From the NCBI GenBank assembly GCA_029565685.1, contig JAKQNR010000008.1, positions 1-64,000 on the forward strand: a DNA stretch of 64,000 bases, written 5' to 3'. The position numbers and the translations under genes were made by a program. The stretch comes from a bacterium (lineage in GTDB: Bacteria; Zhuqueibacterota; Zhuqueibacteria; Residuimicrobiales; Residuimicrobiaceae). Below are positions 17,388 through 26,214 of the stretch, in pieces. The first letter of the stretch is position 1, and each line of letters opens with the position of its first letter. The notes beneath the pieces are model-generated. The model did no database searches. It was not told the origin of the DNA and saw only the letters and a program-made list of their open reading frames with translations.

Positions 17388-17833
17388 CCGCGAACTTTAT
17401 ACAATTTATAGAATGTACGGGAAACGACAATGCTCGTGTCCACGCTGGTCCCACTGTAGGTCCAGAAATGAAGACCATAGCGGCCGGCGCGTGGAGTGGT
17501 GATGGAAACCGGTACATCGATGGAGCCGACCACACAGGGACAGGGCCCGTGGCCGGTCGATCTGCCGAAAATCCGGAAATAATAATCCGTGCCCTGAATC
17601 GTTTCCTCAGTCCAGAGATAGGTGTAACAGGGATCGGGCGTCCAGCAGGTCACCTCCACTGTTACCGTGCGCTCGTCAACCACGATGCGGTTGATCCGCT
17701 GAACAGGCAGGGGCGCCGCCACCGGCGAATTGATCACTCCTTCATCGCTGCATCCGGTCACAACCGTCAGGACACTCAGCGACAGGATGCGCAGGAATCC
17801 CTTTTGTCCATGGCTTGAAACGATCTTGGTCAT
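17384..17833 (-). CDS. Small lipoprotein, first gene of the serpin operon
   Basis: 149 residues from ATG 17833, though the ribosome site is weak and ATG 17842 or an earlier start to 17893 are possible. A hydrophobic leader ends in lipobox VVTGC. The mature part is beta-rich with four cysteines (VTCWTPDPCYTYL, GHGPCPCVV) that could form disulfides. No family recognised. It is the first gene after a strong promoter (17914-17941) and its stop overlaps the next start (ATGA), indicating co-translation with the BsuPI-like lipoprotein. Confidence 0.7.
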   Translation of the reverse strand: MTKIVSSHGQKGFLRILSLSVLTVVTGCSDEGVINSPVAAPLPVQRINRIVVDERTVTVEVTCWTPDPCYTYLWTEETIQGTDYYFRIFGRSTGHGPCPCVVGSIDVPVSITTPRAGRYGLHFWTYSGTSVDTSIVVSRTFYKLYKVRG

Positions 17834-17913
17834 GCTCCACATCACGCAAATTGAATGCCATACTTTAACACAATGGCGTCCTGGTTCCCGCAAGACAATT
17901 TTTCGCGTTAATT

Positions 17914-17941
17914 AATATAAAATTAATCAGTTGATTGTCAA
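17914..17941 (-). promoter_or_regulatory. Sigma70-like promoter of the serpin operon
   Basis: On the minus strand, TTGACA (17941-17936) and TATATT (17919-17914) are separated by 16 bases. It lies about 80 bases before the first start codon and would drive the 10-kb minus-strand run to 7730. Confidence 0.72.
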
Positions 17942-18217
17942 GGCAAATACCATGAGCAACCTGCGTCCGGCCGCAACCGCCCTTACAGGCCTCAGGTTTC
18001 TGACTTTATTTCAGAATTCCGAGGTGTATGCAGCCCAGACCGCCCGTGAAGCGATCAGCCCCAATCCGGCAGCGGCCTTATCCGCCAACACAGGCCCACG
18101 AGCTGTTTAATTATTGATTTTTACTTTTAGATGGAGTACCTTTTCATCATATATCCTCATAACGGGCAATTGCCCGCAAAGCCAAAGCCCTTCATGACAG
18201 GAAAGCATAAATCATCC

Positions 18218-20884
18218 ATGAACCGTTGCCGGCATCTTTTACCTCTCATCCCGCTTCTCTTTGCTGTTTCCCTTCATGCGGCGGAAATCCGTTCGCTCAA
18301 AATCGTCTGGCATCAGGCGCCGCGCTCCGGATCGATCCTCGTCAGCAATGGCCTGCTGCGGTCGTCGCGCGTGGCGCTCGGCAAAGGGAAAACAAACGGA
18401 AACCGCTTTTCCGCTGCAGCCCGGGCTCCCTTTGCCCTTGAGGTAAACATCGAGGCGGATGAATATCCCGCCGCCCTGGTCAGCCTGCAGACCGACCAAG
18501 ATTCCTGCAGCTTTTTTCTCCGCGATGTCCATCGCGATCATCCGATCTTTCTGCCCTTCTTTGGCCTGGCGGTGACTGAGGCGCAGGATCCGCGCGACTA
18601 TTCCGCCATCGCGTCACAGATACTCAGAAGCGGCCGGCGGACTAAGCTGGAACAGATCAACCAGGCGCCGGAAGAATCCTTTGCCCATGCCGCCGCCCAA
18701 ACCCAGGAGATGAGCTGCCAGACCTGGCTGGGATTGAGCCGCGACATGCGGACGTTCGCCGTAAGTGAGCGGCTGGACTGGGTGCAGCCGCGTATGGCTG
18801 GAACCGAAATCCGCCTGGCGGAGACCAACGACCGGGCAGCGCGCTATCGGTTCATTATGGGCCGGGGATGGGGCGTTCAGACTTGCATCACCCGCCGGCT
18901 GGATGAGGGCTGTCTGCCGATTCTGCATGGAACGTTGATCGATGAAAGCATCCGCTACGAATTGACCGCCTTCGCGGGAATGGAAAAACAGCGGCTGCAG
19001 CCGCAGACTCTGCGCGGCACCCATTTTTTGGTCGCCGATGGCTACAGCGCCGGCCACACCTTTACCGCGGAGCAGGAGGCGGCCTTCAAGCGCCTGGAGT
19101 TGGTTGAGATGAACCAGCCGGAGGAGACGGTTCTGTTCCTGCGCGTGACCGCGGAGAACACAGCGCAGACGCCGCGCTATGCCTTTCTAAAGACAGCGAC
19201 CCCGTTATCGATCAAATCGGATCAATGGGCGCTGAACCCGACCACCGGCCTCTCTTCATATAAAACCGGCCGCGTCTTTGCCGCCTCGCGTTTGAACGAT
19301 CGCCCGCTGCCGATCGAAGAGGTGTCGGTGTTGCTGCAGCCGGGCGGCCGCATTCAGCTGACCATGGCGATCCCCAATCGCCCGATCCCGGAGGAACGCG
19401 CACGAGCGTTGCAAGGGATCGATTTCGATCAGGCGCTGACGGATTGCCGAGGCTTTTGGCAAGCCAAACTGGCTGCCGCCGCCCAAATCGAGCTGCCGGA
19501 GCAACGCATCGAGGAGATGATCCGCGCCGGATTGCTGCACCTCGATCTCATCACCTATGGGTTGGAGCCTGACGGTACGCTGGCGCCGGCCATCGGCGTC
19601 TATTGTCCCATCGGCTCGGAAAGCGCGCCCATCATTCAGACCTTTGACTCCATGGGCCGGCACGACATCGCCCGCCGCGCATTGACCTATTTTCTCGACA
19701 AACAACACGACGACGGCATGATGCAGAACTTTGGCGGCTATATGCTGGAGACCGGCGCAGTGCTGTGGAGCCTGGGCGAGCACTATCGCTACACCCGCGA
19801 TGATACCTGGTTGGTCCAAATCGCCCCCCATGTAATAAAAGCGTGCAACTATCTGATCGCATGGCGCCGGCGCAACCTGCGTGAAGAACTGCGCGGCAGA
19901 GGCTATGGCATGCTGGAAGGCAAAACCGCGGATCCGGAGGATCCCTTTCACTCTTTCATGTTGAGCGGGTACGCTTATCTTGGCCTCAGCCGGGCGGCGG
20001 AAATGTACCAGAGCATCGATCCGGTTCAGGCTGAACGCTGGCGACAGGAGGCGGCGGACCTGCGCCGGGATATCCGCACCGCGGTGTTCGAGGGGCTGGC
20101 GAAATCGCCGGTCATCCCTCTGGCCGACGGCACCTGGCGCCCGACTCTGGCGCCCTGGGCAGAGTACCGCGGTCCCCTGGCGTTGCACGCCGACGGCGGC
20201 GCCTGGTTCACCCACGGCGCCATGATCACCCGCGACTCTTTGCTCGGACCGCTCTATCTGGTTCTGCAAGAGGTCATTGACGCGCGGGAGCCGGCGGCGG
20301 AGTATATGCTGCAGTTCCATAACGACCTGATGACGCTGCACAATGCGGCATTCAGCCAACCCTATTACAGCCGGCATCCCCTGGCGCACCTGCAACGCGG
20401 TGAGCCGGCAGCTTTTCTCAAAGCCTACTATAATACGGTCGCGGCGTTGGCGGACCGGCAAACCTACACTTTCTGGGAGCATCTGTACGAAGTCAGTCCG
20501 CACAAGACGCATGAGGAGGGATGGTTTCTCATGCAAACCCGCTGGATGTTGTACATAGAAGCCGGCGCCGCTTTGAACCTGCTGCCGGGCATTCCGCGCA
20601 GCTATCTGGAACCAGGCAAAAAGATACGACTGAAAAACGTCGCCTCCTATTTCGGTCCACTCTCCCTGGAGGCGTCGTCACACCTTGGCGAAAACAAAAT
20701 CGTCGCGGACATCGAATGCACTTCCGAGCGCAAGCCCGCGTGCGTGGTGATCCGGCTGCCGCACCCGAATCGACAGACCGCCGAGTCTGTGCAGGGAGGC
20801 GTCTATGATCCGACCACCGAGAGCGTGCGCATCGAACCGTTCACCGGACGGGCGCACGTCGAACTTTTATTTGCAAAACAGTAA
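18218..20884 (+). CDS. Secreted six-hairpin glycosidase-like protein
   Basis: About 888 residues from ATG 18218; starts at 18131 or 18194 are also open, but the signal peptide (LLPLIPLLFAVSLHAAE) begins just after 18218. The N-terminal 400 residues are beta-rich. From about residue 430 an (alpha/alpha)6-type region follows: GLLHLDLITYGLEPDGTLAPAIGVYCPIGSES, ARRALTYFLDKQHDDGMMQNFGGYMLETGAVLWSLGEHYRYT, DGGAWFTHGAMITRDSL. This resembles GH78/GH94-like and related glycoside hydrolases. Exact family and substrate are not readable; the acidic catalytic pair is not assigned. Confidence 0.7.
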   Translation: MNRCRHLLPLIPLLFAVSLHAAEIRSLKIVWHQAPRSGSILVSNGLLRSSRVALGKGKTNGNRFSAAARAPFALEVNIEADEYPAALVSLQTDQDSCSFFLRDVHRDHPIFLPFFGLAVTEAQDPRDYSAIASQILRSGRRTKLEQINQAPEESFAHAAAQTQEMSCQTWLGLSRDMRTFAVSERLDWVQPRMAGTEIRLAETNDRAARYRFIMGRGWGVQTCITRRLDEGCLPILHGTLIDESIRYELTAFAGMEKQRLQPQTLRGTHFLVADGYSAGHTFTAEQEAAFKRLELVEMNQPEETVLFLRVTAENTAQTPRYAFLKTATPLSIKSDQWALNPTTGLSSYKTGRVFAASRLNDRPLPIEEVSVLLQPGGRIQLTMAIPNRPIPEERARALQGIDFDQALTDCRGFWQAKLAAAAQIELPEQRIEEMIRAGLLHLDLITYGLEPDGTLAPAIGVYCPIGSESAPIIQTFDSMGRHDIARRALTYFLDKQHDDGMMQNFGGYMLETGAVLWSLGEHYRYTRDDTWLVQIAPHVIKACNYLIAWRRRNLREELRGRGYGMLEGKTADPEDPFHSFMLSGYAYLGLSRAAEMYQSIDPVQAERWRQEAADLRRDIRTAVFEGLAKSPVIPLADGTWRPTLAPWAEYRGPLALHADGGAWFTHGAMITRDSLLGPLYLVLQEVIDAREPAAEYMLQFHNDLMTLHNAAFSQPYYSRHPLAHLQRGEPAAFLKAYYNTVAALADRQTYTFWEHLYEVSPHKTHEEGWFLMQTRWMLYIEAGAALNLLPGIPRSYLEPGKKIRLKNVASYFGPLSLEASSHLGENKIVADIECTSERKPACVVIRLPHPNRQTAESVQGGVYDPTTESVRIEPFTGRAHVELLFAKQ

Positions 20885-20910
20885 ATTTTAATCAAAAGAG
20901 GTTTGCGGCA

Positions 20911-21786
20911 ATGAAAATGAACCGGCTTTTATTTTTCCTGATCCCGGGTCTGGTATCCGCTCAAACCAAACCGGAAAAGCCTTACTACCAGATGACGGTC
21001 GCTGAGATCGATCAGGACATCCGCCGGGTCCGCGCCGCCATTGCTGAACCGGCGCAACGCATGACTTACTATTCGGAACGTTTTCTCGACGCACCTTATG
21101 AGCTGGTCTGTGAAGGAGAGGGCGAGAACGGCCGCTACGAGACCCAGCCGCTGCTGAACCTGCGCCAGGTGAACTGCATGACCTATTGTGAGATCGTGTT
21201 GGCCCTCTCCCTGTCGGACTATTACGAAGAATTTTTCAATGTGCTGCAGCACATCCGCTACCGCCAGGGCATCATCTCCATGGCCGCTCGCAACCATTAT
21301 ACCATGGTGGACTGGCTGCCGGCCAACAAGTGGTGTCTGGAGGATGTCACTAAAAAAGTCGGCGCCAAGGACGTGCGCTGGTCGACGCGCACCATCAGCC
21401 ACAAAAATTTCTTTGCCGGCAAATCGATCAGCGACATCCCGGTGCTGCTGCCGGACCGAACCACAACGATCGCCTACCTTCCGCTCGACCAGGTGGAGAA
21501 ACATGCCAAGGCGCTGCGGGACGGCGACATCGTCAGCCTCATTCAGAACCAGCCGGGCATTTTTTCCGCCCACATGCTGTTGATCGTTAAAAAAGAGGGC
21601 AAGCCCTATTTCCGCCATGCCAGCCTATCGGCGAAAAAGGTGCTGGACCAGCCTCTGGGCGATTATATCGCAGCCCTCAGCCGCAATCCACGCTTTGTCG
21701 GCATGAGTTTCATGCGCATCAAGGAAAAAATCGACTGGATGGACGGCTCGTACACGCACGGCAAATTCCTGGTCAAAACAAAATGA
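20911..21786 (+). CDS. Exported DUF1460 (N-acetylmuramoyl-L-alanine amidase-like) protein
   Basis: 291 residues with a short signal (LLFFLIPGLVSAQ). Core motifs of DUF1460: ERFLDAPYELV..., LLNLRQVNCMTYCEIVLALSL with the likely catalytic Cys, IRYRQGIISMAARNHYTMVDWL with the His, and SAHMLLIVKKEGKPYFRHAS. The family has an NlpC/P60-like fold and is linked to cell-wall peptides. It overlaps ubiE by ATGA, so expression is coupled to menaquinone genes, a pairing with no obvious metabolic reason. Confidence 0.82.
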   Translation: MKMNRLLFFLIPGLVSAQTKPEKPYYQMTVAEIDQDIRRVRAAIAEPAQRMTYYSERFLDAPYELVCEGEGENGRYETQPLLNLRQVNCMTYCEIVLALSLSDYYEEFFNVLQHIRYRQGIISMAARNHYTMVDWLPANKWCLEDVTKKVGAKDVRWSTRTISHKNFFAGKSISDIPVLLPDRTTTIAYLPLDQVEKHAKALRDGDIVSLIQNQPGIFSAHMLLIVKKEGKPYFRHASLSAKKVLDQPLGDYIAALSRNPRFVGMSFMRIKEKIDWMDGSYTHGKFLVKTK

Positions 21787-22511
21787 AGCCCTACACCCAT
21801 TTCGAGTTCTCCGGCCGGTTTTTAAAAAACTATGATCGTTTCAATCACCTGGCCAGCATGGGACTGGATCGCCGCTGGCGCCGCGTTACCGCTGGTCGCG
21901 CCGCGGCATACTATCAACAACGAGGCTGGAACGCGCCGGTGCTGGATCTGGCCTGCGGCACCGGCGATATGGCCGCCGCTATTCATCAAGTCCTTCAGGC
22001 CGTGGTCATCGGCAGCGATCCTTCTGCGGAGATGCTCGACCTGGCTGCGGATAAAAAAAAACGCTGCGGCTGGAGCAGGTTTCACCCGGTCCGCGCGGTC
22101 AGCCGGCTTCCCCTAGCCGACGCTTCCGTGGGCGCCGTCACCTGCGCATTCGGCGTGCGCAATTTCGTCCGGCTGCAACAGGATATGGACGAATGCCGGC
22201 GCGTACTGCAACCCGGCGGCCGCATCTATCTGCTGGACTTTTACAAACCGCAGAACCGATTCAGCCATGGCGTGCTGCAGATCTATAAAAAAATCATCGC
22301 CCCGGCCGTCGGCGCCCTGATCACCGGACAGGCGAAGCCCTATCGCTATTTGATGGAATCCATGTACGCTTTCCGCACGCCGCAAGCGATGATGGAGGTG
22401 TTGACCGTCAGCGGGCTGCAGGCGGTCGATATTCACCCCTTTTTCTTCGGCTTGGTTCACCTGGTGGTTGCGGAGAAAAAAATCTATTCACCCCAAGGAG
22501 AGACAACATGA
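21783..22511 (+). CDS. ubiE: Demethylmenaquinone methyltransferase
   Basis: 242 residues, class I SAM methyltransferase that makes menaquinone from demethylmenaquinone (also called menG). Motifs: VLDLACGTGDMA (SAM loop), DPSAEMLDLA, and the UbiE-specific VTCAFGVRNFVRLQQDMDECRRVLQPGG followed by LLDFYKPQ. The start overlaps the DUF1460 stop (ATGA) and the end overlaps the menA start (ATGA). With menA next door the product is menaquinone rather than ubiquinone. Confidence 0.92.
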   Translation: MKPYTHFEFSGRFLKNYDRFNHLASMGLDRRWRRVTAGRAAAYYQQRGWNAPVLDLACGTGDMAAAIHQVLQAVVIGSDPSAEMLDLAADKKKRCGWSRFHPVRAVSRLPLADASVGAVTCAFGVRNFVRLQQDMDECRRVLQPGGRIYLLDFYKPQNRFSHGVLQIYKKIIAPAVGALITGQAKPYRYLMESMYAFRTPQAMMEVLTVSGLQAVDIHPFFFGLVHLVVAEKKIYSPQGETT

Positions 22512-23419
22512 CGCCGCCAAGGGTTTACTGGCAATCAGTCAGACCGTTCACCTTTACCATGAGTGTGGCGCCGCCGCTGCTGGGCAGTCTGCTGGCGGTC
22601 CTGCAGGTCCCCACTCTATCGTTCAACTGGTTTCATTTCATCCTGACCGTGCTCGGCTGCGTGATCGCCCATGCGGCGGCCAACACGTTATCGGATTATG
22701 CGGATTATAAAAAGAGAGTGGACCGCGAGGGCACCTACGGCTCCAGCGGCGTGCTGGTGGCCAAGCTCATCGAACCGGAGAAATTGCTGCTCTGGTCCGC
22801 CGTGTTGTACGGCCTGGCTGCGTTCATCGGCGCCTACCTGGTCTGGGCTGCGCCCAACGGTCTTGCGCTGCTCTGGCTCATCGCCCTGGGCGGCGTTCTC
22901 GGCTTTTTTTACACCATCGGGCCTTTTCATTTCAAATATCATGCGCTCGGCGATGTGGCGGTTTTCATCGCCTTTGGTTCCGCCATGACCCTCGGCGCCT
23001 ACATGGTGCAGACCGGTCGCTTCGCCTGGCAGCCGGTGCTCTATGCCCTGCCGATCTCGTTTCTGGTGGATGCCGTGTTGCACAGCAACAATTTGCGCGA
23101 CATTCAAAACGATCTGGTGGTGGATATCAAAACCATCCCCATCCTGATCGGCGAAGCGGCGGCGAAAAAAATGTACTATGTGCTGGTCTTCAGCGCCTAT
23201 GCCATGATCCTCATCCTCATCGGGCTGGCCGGATTGCCGTGGCTGACCCTGCTCACTTTTCTGTCCCTGCCGCTGGCGCTGAAATTGATTGCGCGGGTTC
23301 ATCATAAAGCCGACATCCCGCAAAATCAGTTCGCCATGATCGATGCCGCCACGGCGCAGCTGCACGGCGCATTCAGTCTGCTGCTGCTGCTCAGTCTGCT
23401 GGGGAGCCGTTGGCTATGA
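22508..23419 (+). CDS. menA: 1,4-dihydroxy-2-naphthoate polyprenyltransferase
   Basis: 303 residues, UbiA-superfamily integral membrane protein with eight to nine hydrophobic segments. It attaches the polyprenyl chain to dihydroxynaphthoate. The two Asp motifs are present: NTLSDYADYKKRVDREGTYGSSGVL and NNLRDIQNDLVVDIKTIPILIG. GGAG lies eight bases before ATG 22508, which overlaps ubiE; the stop overlaps the CPBP gene start. The earlier men genes are not in this window. Confidence 0.93.
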   Translation: MTPPRVYWQSVRPFTFTMSVAPPLLGSLLAVLQVPTLSFNWFHFILTVLGCVIAHAAANTLSDYADYKKRVDREGTYGSSGVLVAKLIEPEKLLLWSAVLYGLAAFIGAYLVWAAPNGLALLWLIALGGVLGFFYTIGPFHFKYHALGDVAVFIAFGSAMTLGAYMVQTGRFAWQPVLYALPISFLVDAVLHSNNLRDIQNDLVVDIKTIPILIGEAAAKKMYYVLVFSAYAMILILIGLAGLPWLTLLTFLSLPLALKLIARVHHKADIPQNQFAMIDAATAQLHGAFSLLLLLSLLGSRWL

Positions 23420-24045
23420 AAAAATGCGTCCGGCTCAGCGTGCTTTTCGCTTTTGTTCTCTGGTTCCTCGTATTCGTGGTGCAGCCGCTCAACTTTTGGC
23501 TGATGATGAGTTTCAACACCCTGTTGCTGAGCGGCATCACCCTGGCCTGCGGCTCGTTGAAAAAAGCGGATCTGCTGCCCAGCGGACGCGATGTACTCAT
23601 CGGCGTCGGGTCCGCTCTGGCGCTGTACTTGATTTTTTTTATCGGCAACGAAGCGTTGTCTCTGATCGAAAAATGGCTGCCTGGGCTGGGGATCCATAAA
23701 AACCAAAATATCGGCAGCATCTATGCCAACCGCGGCAGCCTGCCGCCGGCGGCCGTGGCCGGCCTGCTCTTTTTTCCTATCGGCTTTGGCGAGGAATTTT
23801 ACTGGCGCGGTTTTGTGCAAAGGTTTTTTCGCCACCGCTTGGGCAAGTGGACGGCGCCGGCGATCACCACCGCTCTTTATGTGGCGGTGCATCTCTGCAC
23901 CGCCAATCCGGTGCTGTTGCTGGCGTCGCTGGTGTGCGGCGTTTTCTGGGGCGGCCTCTACGCTCTCACCGACCGATTGCCGGCGGTTCTGCTCTCGCAC
24001 ATGATATGGGATCCGCTTATCTTTGTTTTGTTTCCCATTTACTGA
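23416..24045 (+). CDS. CPBP family intramembrane glutamic endopeptidase
   Basis: 209 residues from ATG 23416, overlapping the menA stop in an ATGA. Several membrane helices. The family motifs are seen: GFGEEFYWRGFVQRFF (motif 1, EExxxR), VAVHLC (motif 2 His) and LPAVLLSHMIWDPL (motif 3). Such Rce1-like enzymes process prenylated or membrane proteins; some are immunity or regulatory proteins. Its job next to menA is not known. Confidence 0.88.
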   Translation: MKKCVRLSVLFAFVLWFLVFVVQPLNFWLMMSFNTLLLSGITLACGSLKKADLLPSGRDVLIGVGSALALYLIFFIGNEALSLIEKWLPGLGIHKNQNIGSIYANRGSLPPAAVAGLLFFPIGFGEEFYWRGFVQRFFRHRLGKWTAPAITTALYVAVHLCTANPVLLLASLVCGVFWGGLYALTDRLPAVLLSHMIWDPLIFVLFPIY

Positions 24046-24108
24046 ACCGGCCGCGCGGAATAAAAACCGAGCCGTGGCGTTGTAAGAGAAAAAATTCGGA
24101 GAAACCCG

Positions 24109-24672
24109 ATGAAAAACACCGTTGCACTGATTCTGTTCGCGGTGGCGTTGGCCGTCGGCCTATCAGACTGTACACCCAGCGGCCCTGACAGCGCGTTGAA
24201 TTTTACCATGCGCACCATTGACGGCGAAGAGCAGTCCCTCACACGCTATCGCGGCAAAGCGGTTTTAATCGTCAACGTCGCCAGCCGCTGTGGCTTGACG
24301 CCGCAATACGAAGCTTTGCAAAAAGTGTACGAAACCTACCAGGCGCAGGGATTGGAGATCCTGGGATTTCCAGCCAACAATTTCAAAGCCCAGGAGCCTG
24401 GAAGCGATTCGGAAATCAAAGCTTTCTGCAGCGCCACCTACGGCGTCACGTTTCCGCTGTTCTCCAAAATATCCGTAGCTGGCGAGGACATCCATCCGCT
24501 GTATCGTTTTCTCACCGATGAAAAGACCAATCCGGGATTCGGCGGCGCGATTCAGTGGAACTTTACCAAATTTCTCCTCAATCGGAAAGGGCAAGTCGTA
24601 GCGCGCTTTGAGCCCAAGGTCAAGCCCGACAGCGAAGAGATGACCCGGGCCATCGAAAGCGCGCTCCGCTGA
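24109..24672 (+). CDS. Glutathione-peroxidase-family thiol peroxidase, probably lipoprotein
   Basis: 187 residues, a thioredoxin-fold peroxidase. The catalytic Cys lies in NVASRCGLTPQY; the Trp/Asn of WNFTKFLLNRKG is present. The usual FPCNQF is FPANNF here, so the resolving-type Cys and the Gln of the tetrad are replaced by Ala and Asn, a variant seen in other bacteria. The N terminus is a hydrophobic leader ending in LSDC, which could be lipidated, placing the enzyme in the periplasm. GGAG precedes ATG 24109. Confidence 0.9.
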   Translation: MKNTVALILFAVALAVGLSDCTPSGPDSALNFTMRTIDGEEQSLTRYRGKAVLIVNVASRCGLTPQYEALQKVYETYQAQGLEILGFPANNFKAQEPGSDSEIKAFCSATYGVTFPLFSKISVAGEDIHPLYRFLTDEKTNPGFGGAIQWNFTKFLLNRKGQVVARFEPKVKPDSEEMTRAIESALR

Positions 24673-24684
24673 CCGTCTGCAGAC

Positions 24685-25866
24685 ATGAACCGGCTGAAAA
24701 AATCTCTTTTTCTCCTTGCCGCCCTCTGCTGGGGCTGGACCAACGCCGCCGGCGCCCTGGATCTGCAGGCAAAGCTGCAACAGGACATTGAGGATGAGCG
24801 CCTGGACCGCTTCTCCCTGATCGAGGCGGCGTTCATCCTCTCCGGCGCAGACACGGAGGATTCCCTCGCAGTGGCCATGAATTGGTATCGCACTCTGCTG
24901 GGCCGGATCAAAGAGTATCATTTCGATCCCTTTGACCGCGAAGGCTCCGCGGCCAAGGTGTTCGGTTTCCTGCATAGCTCCTGGTTGATCACCTACCGGG
25001 AGCAGGCCACCACGCTGCTGGACGTGATCCGCCACAAGCAGTTCAACTGCGTGGCCGGCACCATTCTCTACAACCTCGTGTGCGCCGATTTAGGCTGGCC
25101 CACCGAAGCGTTTGAAACCCCCACCCACACTTACACTCTCTTTTCCCATTTCGCTCGGCGCCTGATGGTGGAGAACACCACGCCCATGGGATTCAACATC
25201 ACCCAAAACCTGGCCGAGTACTCGCGCTATCTGCTGCAGTTTTATCCTGACCATCGCGCGGCGCAGATCGGATTGGATCGCATCTATGCGCACGAAAATT
25301 CCAACGGCCGGGTGATCAGCAACACCGAGCTGCTGGGTTTGCTGGCCTACAACCGCGCCTACCTGGCGGCAAAGGAAGAAGCGTTCGACCGCGCCTACCA
25401 ATTCGTTCTGCTGGCGCAGAAATTCAATAGGGATTCGCGCTCCAACGTCGACTTTGAGATCAATCTATACCATCGCTGGGGACGTGCGCTGTTCGACAAA
25501 GGGTTGTTCTATGAGGCCTTCACCGTGTTGGCGGACGGGTTTTATCGCTATCGCCGGGAGAGTTCGCTGGCACAGAATTGCCGCGTCGCCCTGTTCGGCG
25601 CGCTCAATCAGTACGGCCGCCATGGACGATGGGCGGAAAGCCAGGGACTATTGCAGGAGCTGCGGGTGTTGAATCTGCCCATGAGCGAGGAGGACCGGCA
25701 GACGCTGCGCGACTATATGCGCCATTGGATAACCCACTTTATACGCACGGGTGAACGGGAGGCGTTGTTGTCCGCGTTGGAATTGCTGCAGCATCTTGGT
25801 TTGGATGACGGCTCGTTTGAACCCGAGTATGATCAGGCCGGCGTGTTATCGCGCGGGCGGGATTGA
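24685..25866 (+). CDS. Exported transglutaminase-like/TPR protein
   Basis: 393 residues with a signal peptide (KSLFLLAALCWGWTNAAGA). Residues 110-175 hold a transglutaminase-like core of SirB1 type: Cys in KQFNCVAGTILYNLVCADLGWP, His in TPTHTYTLF, and VENTTP at the third position. The C-terminal half is helical and repeat-like (YNRAYLAAKEEAFDRAYQFVLLAQKF, WGRALFDKGLFYEAFTVLADGF), consistent with TPRs. Cysteine and histidine are intact, so it may be an active peptidase or cross-linker. It begins 12 bases after the peroxidase gene. Confidence 0.72.
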   Translation: MNRLKKSLFLLAALCWGWTNAAGALDLQAKLQQDIEDERLDRFSLIEAAFILSGADTEDSLAVAMNWYRTLLGRIKEYHFDPFDREGSAAKVFGFLHSSWLITYREQATTLLDVIRHKQFNCVAGTILYNLVCADLGWPTEAFETPTHTYTLFSHFARRLMVENTTPMGFNITQNLAEYSRYLLQFYPDHRAAQIGLDRIYAHENSNGRVISNTELLGLLAYNRAYLAAKEEAFDRAYQFVLLAQKFNRDSRSNVDFEINLYHRWGRALFDKGLFYEAFTVLADGFYRYRRESSLAQNCRVALFGALNQYGRHGRWAESQGLLQELRVLNLPMSEEDRQTLRDYMRHWITHFIRTGEREALLSALELLQHLGLDDGSFEPEYDQAGVLSRGRD

Positions 25867-25883
25867 GAAGGAGAGGCGTTCGC

Positions 25884-26099
25884 TCAGGGCCGATGTTGCA
25901 CCCAGTATAAAAACGCAAGGTAGAGAATCCAAAAAATCACGAACAGACGCATGCCCAGCCAGACCGTCTTGCCCAATTCTTTAAAAGAGTCCTGCAGGGC
26001 GCCGGGCTTGAACAGATCGCCTTTGATCGCCAGCGTGACCACACGTTCAAGGCAGATCAACACGATCACGAAAAATAAAATATTCATGGGAATGCGCAC
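25884..26099 (-). CDS. Small two-helix membrane protein, unknown
   Basis: 71 residues. GTG 26099 has GAGGA seven bases upstream, better than the internal ATG four codons later. Two membrane helices: NILFFVIVLICLERVVTLA and MRLFVIFWILYLAFLYW, joined by a charged loop. It ends 17 bases from the convergent gene stop at 25866. No family recognised. Confidence 0.6.
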   Translation of the reverse strand: MRIPMNILFFVIVLICLERVVTLAIKGDLFKPGALQDSFKELGKTVWLGMRLFVIFWILYLAFLYWVQHRP

Positions 26100-26214
26100 A
26101 GAGTTCCTCGAATGTTACAAGATGGAGAATGCCATAAAATAAAAAACACCGGAACAAATCGCAAGCAGATACGTCTTTTCCGCAAAGATCTTTTACACAT
26201 TTAATGAGGCGATT

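Noticed and set aside
17952..18110. Possible 52-residue plus-strand peptide gene
   Set aside because: No ribosome site and no recognised family; the region also holds the minus-strand promoter.
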